This document shows positions 15,509 to 22,198 of a DNA stretch of 27,799 bases, in pieces; the stretch's first letter is position 1; every line of letters begins with the position of its first letter. The notes beneath the pieces were generated by a model. It did not search any database and was not told the origin of the DNA. It saw nothing but the letters and a program-made list of their open reading frames with translations. Location: IMG/VR virus record IMGVR_UViG_3300025293_000027, positions 1 through 27,799 of that record. The stretch is one strand, 5' to 3'. Source of the DNA: a virus. The translations under genes were made by a program, and so were the position numbers.

Positions 15509-16317
15509 AAGCGCCGGCGAATACCAATAGCCGCGTAATCGCGCGCTGGATTGACCAAGACGGCGCGCCGCTCACCGTCACCGTTACGGGCTTAGAGCGA
15601 CCGAGTAAGAACGCGAAAACCGGCGATATGCTGCAGGTCGCAATCATGCGCGCCGATAAACTCCCGAGCCTAGCGGCGCGAGACGGATCGGGAGACGATG
15701 CCGCGATCTGCGGCTCGTGCAAACTGCGGCCATATCTGGGAAATAAAATCCGCTGCTATGTGAAGCTCTGGAGAGGCTTTGACCAGATATTTCGTTCTGT
15801 GATCGCAACCGGCGCCGCGGTCACAGAATCGATCGGCGAGCTACTCGAGCCGCTGCAGCGTTGCAACGAGCCGGGCGCGAAACATAGCCGGCGCCGTTGT
15901 GCGCACAAAACCGGAAAGCCACTAGGCGTTCGCCTCGGGTCATATGGCGACCCGAGCTTTATCGATATCGGTCTGATACGCGAGCTATGCCCAACCGATC
16001 GCCGACAGATCCGAACGGGATATACCCACCGCTGGCGCGAGATACCGATCGCCTACGCCGATTACCTCATGGCGAGTATCGACCCTGAAACGGACCCTAA
16101 TCGCGCCGCGGCGCGCGAGGAAGCGAACGCGGCCGGCTGGAGTACGTATGCCGTACTCGAGCGCGGAGAGGCGCCGAGTGAGGGTAGCGTGATCTGTCCG
16201 AACTCTACCCATGGGATTGCGTGCGCGGATTGCGGCTTATGCGCCGGCGCGTTGTCATGGAGCGGATCTGGCAAGCGCCGGGCGCGCCCGATAAATATCG
16301 AGGTTGTCGCGATCTAA
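15505..16317 (+). CDS. Cys-rich phage/plasmid protein of unknown function
   Basis: 270 aa, coupled to the ArdC-like gene by an ATGA overlap. It has CGSC (residues 69-72), CYV (83-85), a VRLGSYGDPSFI phrase (residues 141-152), GYTHRWR (about 168), LMAS (about 184) and a C-terminal CP...CADCGLC cluster. This order of motifs occurs in a widespread uncharacterised family of phage and plasmid proteins (I believe DUF7227; the name is from memory). The paired Cys groups could hold zinc or an iron-sulfur cluster. The partnership with ArdC suggests a role in DNA protection or early takeover, but that is inference. Confidence 0.75.
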   Translation: MKAPANTNSRVIARWIDQDGAPLTVTVTGLERPSKNAKTGDMLQVAIMRADKLPSLAARDGSGDDAAICGSCKLRPYLGNKIRCYVKLWRGFDQIFRSVIATGAAVTESIGELLEPLQRCNEPGAKHSRRRCAHKTGKPLGVRLGSYGDPSFIDIGLIRELCPTDRRQIRTGYTHRWREIPIAYADYLMASIDPETDPNRAAAREEANAAGWSTYAVLERGEAPSEGSVICPNSTHGIACADCGLCAGALSWSGSGKRRARPINIEVVAI

Positions 16318-16336
16318 CCGCGGCGCCGCCAAAACG

Positions 16337-16363
16337 AAATGGACCCGATCGCGGGTCCATTTT
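16337..16363 (+). terminator. rho-independent terminator
   Basis: A perfect 11-bp stem (AAATGGACCCG, 16337-16347, with CGGGTCCATTT, 16352-16362) around the tetraloop ATCG, ending in four T. It lies 20 bases after the stop of the Cys-rich gene and closes the island operon. The stem is near symmetric with A and T at its ends, so it could also act on the other strand. Confidence 0.85.
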
Positions 16364-16700
16364 CAGTTAACGCGCCGGCGCCGCCCAAACAATCCCGCGA
16401 TCGATCGTAGGCGCGCCCCAGGGCGCCCCAGGATCGCCGTAGCGGCGCCTAACCGTACGCGCGCCGGCTCGCGAGCCTGTAGGGCGGAACGATCGCGCGC
16501 GAGCCGGCGCCCGACAATCTCGCGCGCGAGCTCACAACGAGCCGATCGCGCGCGGGACCCGACAGCGGATCGGATCGCGCGGGACCCGGCAGCGAACGAT
16601 CGCGCCCGCGAGAGAGCCGACAGAGCCGATCGATCGCGCGCGATCGGCCTGAGCGACGGCGCCGGCGCGCCCGCGCGCCCGTCAGAACGAAGCCAATCAA

Positions 16701-16730
16701 TTGATAAGGTGCTTATGCAGATGTTATGTA
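16701..16730 (+). promoter_or_regulatory. rightward promoter candidate
   Basis: -35 TTGATA (16701-16706), an 18-base spacer, -10 TATGTA (16725-16730), in the only A+T-rich patch of this region. The spacer contains most of the third TAAGGYGCYTAYGC repeat, so a protein bound there would block the promoter. No gene starts until 17121, giving a leader of about 380 bases. Confidence 0.45.
16705..16718 (+). repeat. TAAGGYGCYTAYGC repeat, copy 3
   Basis: Reads TAAGGTGCTTATGC, differing from copy 2 (13223-13236) only by two C to T changes. The changes keep a palindrome (TAAG-GTG-CTTA), as expected for a conserved regulator site. It lies between the promoter boxes at 16701-16730. Confidence 0.55.
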
Positions 16731-16745
16731 GAAAGGTATAAGCGA

Positions 16746-16792
16746 GTGATCATTTCTTTGTGAACTCCGTCACATCCACATTAATTGATCAC
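16746..16792. promoter_or_regulatory. nested inverted repeats, operator candidate
   Basis: The outer arms are GTGATCA (16746-16752) and TGATCAC (16786-16792). The inner arms are GTGA (16760-16763) and TCAC (16770-16773) around a six-base centre. It sits just downstream of the promoter candidate at 16701-16730. GATCA/TGATC also occurs as an inverted repeat at 13204-13219 next to the other TAAGG repeats. Confidence 0.45.
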
Positions 16793-16829
16793 CCACTCAG
16801 CCTTTGGCGCCGGCGCCCCCTATCACGAG

Positions 16830-17032
16830 CACGAGACGCGCGCAGGCCAAAATCCTGAACCGATCGAAATTCTGCGCGCCCTGGCGCTGCAGCCGCGGCG
16901 CCCCACGCTCGAGCCCGCGCCGGCCAACACGAGAAGTGCGCAGCCCCCCTGCGTCAGAACGCAGCACGAGAGACGCGCCGCGCCCCAGGGAAGCACGCCT
17001 GCCGCGCAGCCACCGACACGAGACGCGCGCAG
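16830..17032 (+). repeat. two copies of a 16-bp direct repeat
   Basis: CACGAGACGCGCGCAG occurs at 16830-16845 and 17017-17032, with a degraded third copy near 16,964. All are outside genes. They may be remnants of duplication or binding sites; nothing more can be said. Confidence 0.5.
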
Positions 17033-17062
17033 AGCAAACAGGCGGTATAAAAAATCGACCGG

Positions 17063-17091
17063 TTGACACGCCTGAACACCACACCTACCGT
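17063..17091 (+). promoter_or_regulatory. early-operon promoter
   Basis: A perfect -35 TTGACA (17063-17068), a 17-base spacer and -10 TACCGT (17086-17091), which keeps the conserved TA and final T. Transcription would begin near 17098, about 23 bases before the ATG at 17121. Confidence 0.55.
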
Positions 17092-17120
17092 TGACGAAAC
17101 GCCGCAACCGGCGTAAGCAC

Positions 17121-17354
17121 ATGAGCAGAGGAGCAGACTTGTCTCACTACTACATCCAGCGATTCACGATCGACATCGCCGTGCCGGGCTACGCCACGCC
17201 AGTCGATTGTTCGGCAGATATTGTGAAGGCCATCAAAGCCCTCCCTTTCGCCACCTTCGTCGATATGGAGATTGACGACCTGATCCACGTTGACGGCGAC
17301 GTGATCACGCTCTCCGAAAACGCCGGCACCCCGGCGAACGAGGAGGAGGCGTGA
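17121..17354 (+). CDS. 77-aa protein of unknown function
   Basis: The ATG at 17121 has no clear ribosome-binding sequence. A TTG at 17139 in the same frame has AGAGGAG five bases upstream and would give a 71-aa form beginning MSHYYIQRF, which may be the true start. The protein reads as alternating beta strands and one helix (ADIVKAIKALP), like a small ferredoxin-like fold, with an acidic end. Its TGA overlaps the next gene's start. First gene of the rightward early operon. No family recognised. Confidence 0.7.
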   Translation: MSRGADLSHYYIQRFTIDIAVPGYATPVDCSADIVKAIKALPFATFVDMEIDDLIHVDGDVITLSENAGTPANEEEA

Positions 17355-17986
17355 TGTCCACCATGAAGGACAAGCTCACGGCCAGCGTTGGGCGGTATGC
17401 CGCGGAACGCAGCATCACGCTCGCGGACCACGAAGAGACAGCGGTTTCAAAAGAGACGCACCACGTATGGCTTGACGCGATTGAATTCGTCTGCCGCAGC
17501 TCCCTGGTCACCGCCTACACCGTCGGCTTCCGCAGCACTGATTGGGATGACGGCCTGTGGGTGACGGACATCCCTTGGGGCGCCGAAGCCGCAGCAAAGC
17601 TCAGAATCAAAGCGGACTCACCCTTGCTTGATCCCGCCCACTCTTCGTTCAATCCCACGCGATCCTTCCTCGACAAAGAGGAGGCGGTGGCTTACGCACG
17701 ACACCTTGCGGAGGCGCATTCCATCCCGTGGCTGAACCGGCCGATGGACGAAAGCGCGCACGCGAATCACACAGGAGGAAGCATGATGACCTGGCATTGG
17801 CCGAGTGCTGCACAGTTGGCCGACATCATCAGAACAGCAGAAACATCCACCCTGGACGAAGTGCTGTCCGTCGTGACGAAATCCATCGCGGACGAGATGG
17901 ATAGCACGCGCAACCACATCGCTCGGCTTGAGAAGGAAGTAACCGACCTGCGCGATCAGATCGCCGAGCTGCGGGAGAAAGCGTGA
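17354..17986 (+). CDS. 210-aa two-part protein with C-terminal coiled coil
   Basis: Starts at the ATG at 17354, with GAGGAGGAGG a few bases before it. Residues 1-125 form a mixed domain with many aromatic residues (TDWDDGLWVTDIPWG). A His/Asn/Gly-rich linker follows near residues 135-143. The last 66 residues form a helix and coiled coil (HIARLEKEVTDLRDQIAELREKA). A second strong start lies inside the linker and is listed separately, so two products are likely. Function unknown. Confidence 0.8.
   Translation: MSTMKDKLTASVGRYAAERSITLADHEETAVSKETHHVWLDAIEFVCRSSLVTAYTVGFRSTDWDDGLWVTDIPWGAEAAAKLRIKADSPLLDPAHSSFNPTRSFLDKEEAVAYARHLAEAHSIPWLNRPMDESAHANHTGGSMMTWHWPSAAQLADIIRTAETSTLDEVLSVVTKSIADEMDSTRNHIARLEKEVTDLRDQIAELREKA
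17786..17986 (+). CDS. probable internal-start product: 66-aa coiled-coil protein
   Basis: Within the 210-aa gene and in the same frame, a consensus AGGAGG (17773-17778) precedes the double ATG at 17783/17786 with ideal spacing to the second. The product would be the C-terminal helical and coiled-coil part alone, able to dimerise with the same segment of the full-length protein. The preceding codons are a flexible linker, as expected if two genes fused or if two forms are needed. Evidence is the ribosome-binding sequence and domain boundary only. Confidence 0.5.
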   Translation: MTWHWPSAAQLADIIRTAETSTLDEVLSVVTKSIADEMDSTRNHIARLEKEVTDLRDQIAELREKA

Positions 17987-18261
17987 TGCCCGAAGTGACC
18001 GACAGCACGAACTACATCGAGCAAGCCATCTACTTGCTCCTGAAGCAGACCGAGCGCTACGCCTCCAACGGTGAGCCCTACGTCTCCGACATTGAGCGCG
18101 CTGCGATTGAAAAGGTCTGCGCCGGCCTCCGCGCGGACAGTTACTACATCGAGAACTCCGAGAACTACTTCGCGTACAAGGCAGAATTTGAAGAGCGCAT
18201 GGGCCTCACCGAAGAGGAGTACGAATCGGCCAGGATGAGCACGCCAAGGGGTGAGGCGTAA
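17986..18261 (+). CDS. 91-aa protein of unknown function
   Basis: ATG at 17986 (or the GTG three bases before), overlapping the previous stop, with GGGAGAAA close upstream. Acidic and helical, with many Tyr and Glu (YYIENSENYFAYKAEFEERMGLTEEEYESA). No Cys and no membrane segment. The stop overlaps the next start as TAATG. No family recognised. Confidence 0.7.
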   Translation: MPEVTDSTNYIEQAIYLLLKQTERYASNGEPYVSDIERAAIEKVCAGLRADSYYIENSENYFAYKAEFEERMGLTEEEYESARMSTPRGEA

Positions 18262-18605
18262 TGCCGAAGAAACGCACGAGGAAAAAGGGGTTTGAGATGC
18301 CCCCGGACACCAAACGCCTCCTCGAATCGATTGCCACTAGCGGCATAGCAGAGCAGCGGCGGCGTAACGAACAAACGGACGCTCTGTACAAGGCTGCCAT
18401 TGAAGAGCTTCTCACTCAGGAACCGCCACCCGCTAGCGGTGTTGACCAGATCATCAACCAAGGGCTGGTAGACGCCCTTGTTCAGCGATTTGCCGAAATC
18501 CTCGTCGACCGATTCGGGGTCTATGTGGCAAAGCAGCTCCAAATGGCTACGAGTGAGGAGCAGCGGAAAACGCTCTGGGAGGTGTTCGGTTCTAATGGAA
18601 AATGA
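18261..18605 (+). CDS. 114-aa protein, paralogue of the next gene
   Basis: The ATG overlaps the previous stop (TAATG), with GGGGTGAGG upstream. The N-terminus is basic (MPKKRTRKKG) and helices follow. The segment from NEQTDALYKAAI to VDALVQRFAEILVDRF (about residues 35-85) matches the next gene's segment QERKDELLYQTAL to VDILVRRFAEKRADRI in order and spacing. The two adjacent genes therefore arose by duplication. Overlaps the next gene by 11 bases. Function unknown. Confidence 0.7.
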   Translation: MPKKRTRKKGFEMPPDTKRLLESIATSGIAEQRRRNEQTDALYKAAIEELLTQEPPPASGVDQIINQGLVDALVQRFAEILVDRFGVYVAKQLQMATSEEQRKTLWEVFGSNGK

Positions 18606-19062
18606 AGCGCAAGCCATCGAAGCACTGATCGGCAAGCAGCAATTGACCGAAGCGGAACATGCCCTACTCCAGCAGCACCAAGAAAGAAAGGACGAACTCC
18701 TCTACCAAACTGCCCTCGCGCAATGGGGCTCGAAGCGAGGCTTCCATGGCATCAATCGCATGGTCGAAGAAGCGACAGTCGATATCCTCGTTCGCCGCTT
18801 CGCCGAGAAGCGCGCTGACCGAATTGCCAAAACCATGGACGGCAATATGCGAGCAGCCCAGGCCAAACAAAGGAAGCCCCCGCGTGACCGAAGGGCCACC
18901 GTGTCAGCCGCCATACGGACACACATCATCGAATTGGCAGAGCAGGGGATGTGGGCTTCTCACGTCAAACTCGAACTGGATGCGAAATACCCCAACTTGA
19001 TGCCGAGCTACAGCACGGTGCAGCGCCTAGTCCGTGAGGTACGCCCACATGCAAAACACTGA
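18595..19062 (+). CDS. 155-aa helical protein with C-terminal helix-turn-helix
   Basis: ATG with GGGAGG about 11 bases upstream. The N-terminal half is paralogous to the preceding gene. After a basic linker (KQRKPPRDRR) the C-terminal 50 residues (TVSAAIRTHIIELAEQGM ... STVQRLVREV) look like a resolvase/transposase-type helix-turn-helix with a recognition helix near YSTVQRLV. This suggests DNA binding, perhaps regulation of early genes. The preceding paralogue lacks this domain and could compete for partners. Moderately sure of the domain; the target is unknown. Confidence 0.7.
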   Translation: MENEAQAIEALIGKQQLTEAEHALLQQHQERKDELLYQTALAQWGSKRGFHGINRMVEEATVDILVRRFAEKRADRIAKTMDGNMRAAQAKQRKPPRDRRATVSAAIRTHIIELAEQGMWASHVKLELDAKYPNLMPSYSTVQRLVREVRPHAKH

Positions 19063-19588
19063 AGCCGATGAAGCCGCAGCCATTGAAGCACTGATACTCG
19101 AGGCTGGATGCGACGACCGCGAGCAAGCCATCCTGCGTCAGCGATACATCGGCGCCGAGCCGCGGTCGCTAGTCCAAGTGGCCGCACCCTTCGCTATCAC
19201 GAAACAACGCCTGCAGCAGATTGAAGCTGCGCTGATCTTGCGGCTGGCCCGCAGCGGCCTTGACCTTCCGGCCACCGTTGCCGCCACGGCGTTTGAGGGC
19301 CAACACCCCCTCGCCCAGGCGCACCACCGCCGGCGGGAAGCAGCGCGGCGCCGCTGCGTGGACTGCGGTGAACCCACGCGCGCGCAGTCGCTCTACTGCC
19401 AGGACCACCGCCAGCTCGTCCTGCCGTGCTCCGTCTGTGGGACGCCGTTCAAACGAAACCGCGCAACCCACCAGCGCCGGGCAAACGACGCCCGCTACGT
19501 GACCGGCGAGGTCTTCTGCTCGAAGCGGTGCTTCGGCAGCGCCCTGGGCCGCGGCGACCTTAGCGCAGCGGGAGGGAAAACCCCATGA
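19049..19588 (+). CDS. sigma-region-4-like HTH joined to zinc-finger domain
   Basis: 179 aa from the ATG at 19049, with GTGAGG about eight bases before it. Residues 20-70 (DREQAILRQRYIGAEPRS ... ITKQRLQQIEAALILRLAR) have the layout of sigma-70 region 4: a first helix ending QRYI, then a helix-turn-helix with the QRLQQIE recognition helix. Residues 100-165 carry two CxxC-type zinc sites (C103, C106, C117 and H120; C127, C130, C157 and C161). This looks like a DNA-binding regulator that could act at host promoters; it lacks regions 2 and 3, so it is not a full sigma factor. It overlaps both neighbouring genes. Confidence 0.7.
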   Translation: MQNTEADEAAAIEALILEAGCDDREQAILRQRYIGAEPRSLVQVAAPFAITKQRLQQIEAALILRLARSGLDLPATVAATAFEGQHPLAQAHHRRREAARRRCVDCGEPTRAQSLYCQDHRQLVLPCSVCGTPFKRNRATHQRRANDARYVTGEVFCSKRCFGSALGRGDLSAAGGKTP

Positions 19589-19668
19589 GCCTCGAGCATG
19601 CCGCCTTGATCCTTTTGACCGCCTGCGTGCTCGTGCTGCTCTGGCGTGAAATCGACTGTGACCTGTAA
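19585..19668 (+). CDS. 27-aa single-membrane-span peptide
   Basis: ATGA overlap with the zinc-finger gene and a strong GGGAGGG sequence just upstream. Residues 6-20 (AALILLTACVLVLLW) form one hydrophobic span, followed by a short acidic tail (REIDCDL). Tiny membrane peptides like this occur in many phage early operons. It is too short and too far from a lysis gene to call a holin. Confidence 0.6.
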   Translation: MSLEHAALILLTACVLVLLWREIDCDL

Positions 19669-19698
19669 CAGAGCGCCAGCACGAGAAGCACGCCGGCG

Positions 19699-19727
19699 TT
19701 GACCGCGCGCCCCCACTCCTCTACACT
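19699..19727 (+). promoter_or_regulatory. rightward promoter for the second early operon
   Basis: -35 TTGACC (19699-19704), exactly 17 bases, -10 TACACT (19722-19727). It follows the end of the first early operon and precedes the genes from 20015. The shared TACACT box with the promoter at 13627-13655 suggests the same host sigma factor reads both. Confidence 0.7.
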
Positions 19728-19736
19728 GCATGTGCG

Positions 19737-19904
19737 ATGACCACCCAAATCTTGAGCACCTCGCCGATCCCCGATTCCGACGGTCATCGCAATCACCGTC
19801 AGGTTGATTCCACCGAGGGCTGGCGGGCTCTGCGACGGGGGAGGGGCGGTCTTTACGGGCCGTTCGGGTCGTCCCTCCCCCTCACCACACGGGATTGGGG
19901 CTGA
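19737..19904 (+). CDS. possible leaderless 55-aa peptide
   Basis: A 55-codon frame starting at an ATG only nine bases after the -10 box at 19722-19727, so the transcript would begin within a few bases of the start codon. Leaderless genes of this form are common in actinobacteria and their phages. The product is Ser, Gly and Arg-rich with no domain (starts MTTQILSTSPIPDSDG). It may instead be an untranslated or regulatory leader of the 20015 gene. Confidence 0.35.
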   Translation: MTTQILSTSPIPDSDGHRNHRQVDSTEGWRALRRGRGGLYGPFGSSLPLTTRDWG

Positions 19905-20014
19905 ACGGCCCACCGCGGCATCCATGTCCGACCTCATCTGCTCCGATGATTTCGACGCGCGGTCGTTTAGCCCCACCCCACCAAGCCACCCCATTTCTAG
20001 ATTGCGAGTACCCC

Positions 20015-20692
20015 ATGTCCAAAATGTCAGAACGCCACCCGGCCTTCGCCCTGGAACCCGTCTGCGATGCCTGCCACTGCGCCCAAGCGGATCATGCCAG
20101 TGAGGAGCGGCGCATCGAGGATGCGATGGACGAGTTCCCGCCAGAAGAAGGGGCGGCGATCTCCATGTGCTCCGCCTGTGATTCGTGCTACGTCGAGCCG
20201 ACAGAATTTCGCGACCACGCCGGTATCGCCGCGTATCACCCCCAGATCGAGCAGGAGATGTTCCGCCTACGGCGCCGGGAGTCGGCCATACGCCGCATCA
20301 ACGGCCCCTGCCACATCGCCCAGCAGATTTTAGGCACCCTCCCGCAGGCCGGACGCCTCGTCCTCCACGGAGGCGACGACACTCACCCCGCCTTCGTCGC
20401 CATCCATATCCCGGTGACGACGGATGGACAGCGAACCTATGCCCAGGCACGCGCTGTTTACGCAGAGCTGGAGCGGCGCGGGTTCGAGCATGATCAAGGC
20501 CACGATTTCATTAACGATCTGGATCACTCTAGCCGCACACGGCATCGCCACCCGGTCACCGGTTACGAGCTGGAGGTAGTGCTCTACCAAGAATCACCCC
20601 CCGAAGCACACCCCCCGTTCACAGCCGATCAGGTCAACGAGATTCGCGCGGATTTCTTCCAGCAACTGAGCGGCACCGGAGCGTCGTCGTGA
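20015..20692 (+). CDS. 225-aa protein with N-terminal Cys cluster, function unknown
   Basis: ATG at 20015 chosen because upstream frame sequence lacks features; no strong ribosome-binding site. The N-terminus has CDACHC (17-22) and CSACDSC (52-58), likely one or two zinc sites. Residues 90-120 contain a helix and GRLVLHGGDD. The C-terminal part has mixed strand/helix (GYELEVVLYQE) and ends with a helix (FTADQVNEIRADFFQQL). No family recognised. The GTGA overlap with the next gene suggests coupled translation. Confidence 0.7.
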   Translation: MSKMSERHPAFALEPVCDACHCAQADHASEERRIEDAMDEFPPEEGAAISMCSACDSCYVEPTEFRDHAGIAAYHPQIEQEMFRLRRRESAIRRINGPCHIAQQILGTLPQAGRLVLHGGDDTHPAFVAIHIPVTTDGQRTYAQARAVYAELERRGFEHDQGHDFINDLDHSSRTRHRHPVTGYELEVVLYQESPPEAHPPFTADQVNEIRADFFQQLSGTGASS

Positions 20693-20883
20693 CTGGCGGC
20701 GACTACCCACCGGGGATGACCGCGCGGCACTTGGACAGCCACCTTGCTGAGCGCCCAGTCGAGTGGCCGTGTGAGCGGTGCGAGGCCGAAGCGCCTCCCC
20801 GCTCCCTGCTGTGCGACCGCTGCCGGTTGCAAGAACTCGCAGTCACAGACCGCACCCACACCGAAGGGCACACCCGTGACTGA
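20689..20883 (+). CDS. 64-aa zinc-knuckle protein
   Basis: GTG start overlapping the previous TGA as GTGA. It carries CERC (28-31) and CDRC (42-45), a four-Cys zinc-ribbon arrangement with an 10-residue loop. The rest is polar. Small zinc-ribbon proteins are common in phage early regions and often bind nucleic acids or host proteins. The stop overlaps the next gene by eight bases. Confidence 0.65.
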   Translation: MTGGDYPPGMTARHLDSHLAERPVEWPCERCEAEAPPRSLLCDRCRLQELAVTDRTHTEGHTRD

Positions 20884-21406
20884 CCTACCCATGTCCATGA
20901 CCGACGAGGAGCTGGCGGAAGCCGCCACGAACCACCGGGTCTACGACCAGGACAGCTACGAACTGGCCGCGAGCGCGCTGACCGATATCAAGTCGCAGAT
21001 CCGCCTGCGCACGGCGGAGCGGGACAACGAATTGAGCCCGCTCCTCGTCAAGCTCGAAGAGGCCAAGTCCCGGCACGCGATCTGGTTGCAGCCGCTTTTG
21101 GCGGCCGAAGCCGCCGTCAAGGAGAAGATGGCCGGGTACGCCGACATCGCCAAGGCGAACGGCGTCGCCGTCGAACGCGCGGCCGGCACCACCACGCGAA
21201 CCGTGTGGAGCGCCGAGGTCACCGACCTGCGGACGCTGATCGAGGCGGTCGCCAGTGAACTCACCGAGTCGCGCTATGTAGTCGCTGCACAAACAGTACT
21301 CAATCAAACAGCCCGGGCAGAGAAAGGAAAAATGTCTATCCCCGGCGTTAGAGCCGTCAGTGAAACCATCATCTCAGCCACCTCGCACAAACCAGAAAGT
21401 CGCTAA
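20876..21406 (+). CDS. 176-aa helical early protein, possible recombination partner
   Basis: Starts at GTG 20876 with GAAGGG about seven bases upstream; ATG codons at 20891 and 20897 are alternatives. The middle (residues about 35-95) is a long charged coiled coil (TAERDNELSPLLVKLEEAKSRHAIWLQPLLAAEAAVKEKM). The C-terminal domain contains TRTVWSAEVTDLRTLIEAV and ends KGKMSIPGVRAVSE. This ending is frequent in phage proteins encoded next to recombination or single-strand-binding genes. A role with the next gene in phage DNA handling is inferred, not shown. Confidence 0.65.
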   Translation: MTDLPMSMTDEELAEAATNHRVYDQDSYELAASALTDIKSQIRLRTAERDNELSPLLVKLEEAKSRHAIWLQPLLAAEAAVKEKMAGYADIAKANGVAVERAAGTTTRTVWSAEVTDLRTLIEAVASELTESRYVVAAQTVLNQTARAEKGKMSIPGVRAVSETIISATSHKPESR

Positions 21407-21409
21407 ACC

Positions 21410-22198
21410 ATGCCTGACACGACCGACAGCAGCCTGACCGTACGCAACGAGCGACCCTACGCGCTCATCACCACCACCGGACCCGACTCGCCACTCGCGG
21501 TCGTCGCGGTCAACCTCGGAGGCTCGCCACTCCGCATAGACAAGCTCACACGGGTCACAATTCCTGGAGGAGAGGGCCGACAGTGGGTGATCAAGGGGCT
21601 ACGGGGTGAGGAACGCATCGACGAGATCGTGGGAGTGATCGTACACTCGCAAACCAGCCGAACGTATTACGCCGAGGCGTATAGCGGTGGCGGATCACCC
21701 CCGGACTGCTCGTCGAACGATGGGATCACGGGATTGCCGGGAGTGGCAGGGGTCACAGCGTGCGCCCTCTGCCCCATGAATCAGTGGGAGACAGCTTCGT
21801 CTGGGAGGGGGAAGGCCTGTGCAGAATATCAGCAGCTTTATGTGCTTCAGCACCAAAAATCCCTCCCAATCGTCGTCCGTATTTCCCCCGGATCGCTCAG
21901 CGCCCTCGACGACTTCATGCAGCAACTGAGCAGCGAGATGCTCCGCCGTGACCGCGTTGAGATCGCGATTGGTCTGGAAGACGGCGGCGGCTACTCACGC
22001 GCGAGCTTCCGCCTGGTCCGAGAACTCGACGCGGACGAAGCCTCGAACATGCAGCACTATATCGAACGCTTCGGTGCCCTCGTGCGCGGGACCGCCGCAC
22101 CCCCGGACATCGTGGTCGATCAAGGCGTGGAGCCAGCGTACGCGGACGACGAGCCGCCCCCGCACACCATCGCACCTGACGACCTTCCCTTCGAGTAA
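21410..22198 (+). CDS. 262-aa conserved phage protein, possible ssDNA-binding type
   Basis: ATG three bases after the preceding stop. It contains PDCSSNDGITGLPG (about residues 98-111), CALCPMNQWE (residues 117-126), GKACAEYQQLYVL (about 133-145) and a strand-rich core, and ends in an acidic tail (DDLPFE). The CSS-DGI / C-x-x-C-P-N-W / GKAC pattern is recurrent in tailed phages near replication and recombination genes, and an acidic C-terminal tail is usual for single-strand-DNA-binding proteins. Binding to DNA is inferred from these two points. Four Cys could bind zinc. Confidence 0.6.
   Translation: MPDTTDSSLTVRNERPYALITTTGPDSPLAVVAVNLGGSPLRIDKLTRVTIPGGEGRQWVIKGLRGEERIDEIVGVIVHSQTSRTYYAEAYSGGGSPPDCSSNDGITGLPGVAGVTACALCPMNQWETASSGRGKACAEYQQLYVLQHQKSLPIVVRISPGSLSALDDFMQQLSSEMLRRDRVEIAIGLEDGGGYSRASFRLVRELDADEASNMQHYIERFGALVRGTAAPPDIVVDQGVEPAYADDEPPPHTIAPDDLPFE

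Larger units (their letters stand above)
16364..17120. other. 757-bp non-coding, low-complexity and control region
   Basis: No convincing gene. Positions 16,380-16,690 are an almost continuous mix of CGATCG, GCGCGC, GAGCC and GGCGCC words; frames through it give only Arg/Ala/Ser-rich chains without a ribosome-binding site. Positions 16,690-16,800 are abruptly A+T-rich and hold a promoter, an inverted repeat and a third TAAGGYGCYTAYGC copy. Positions 16,800-17,060 hold another GC-rich stretch with a 16-bp repeat. A second promoter ends at 17,091. Confidence 0.7.

Noticed and set aside
16304-16741. 145-aa Arg/Ala/Ser-rich open frame in the island
   Set aside because: It begins inside the Cys-rich gene, spans its terminator and consists of repetitive RAxDRxR words created by CGATCG-type sequence. 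No ribosome-binding sequence.
16785-17094. Several open frames of 93-99 aa on both strands in the second GC-rich gap
   Set aside because: All are Pro/Arg/Ala low-complexity chains in overlapping frames with no ribosome-binding site; promoter sequences lie at both ends of the region.
19585-19668. Holin
   Set aside because: 27 aa with one span is too short and far from the lysozyme-like gene; only a membrane peptide can be claimed.
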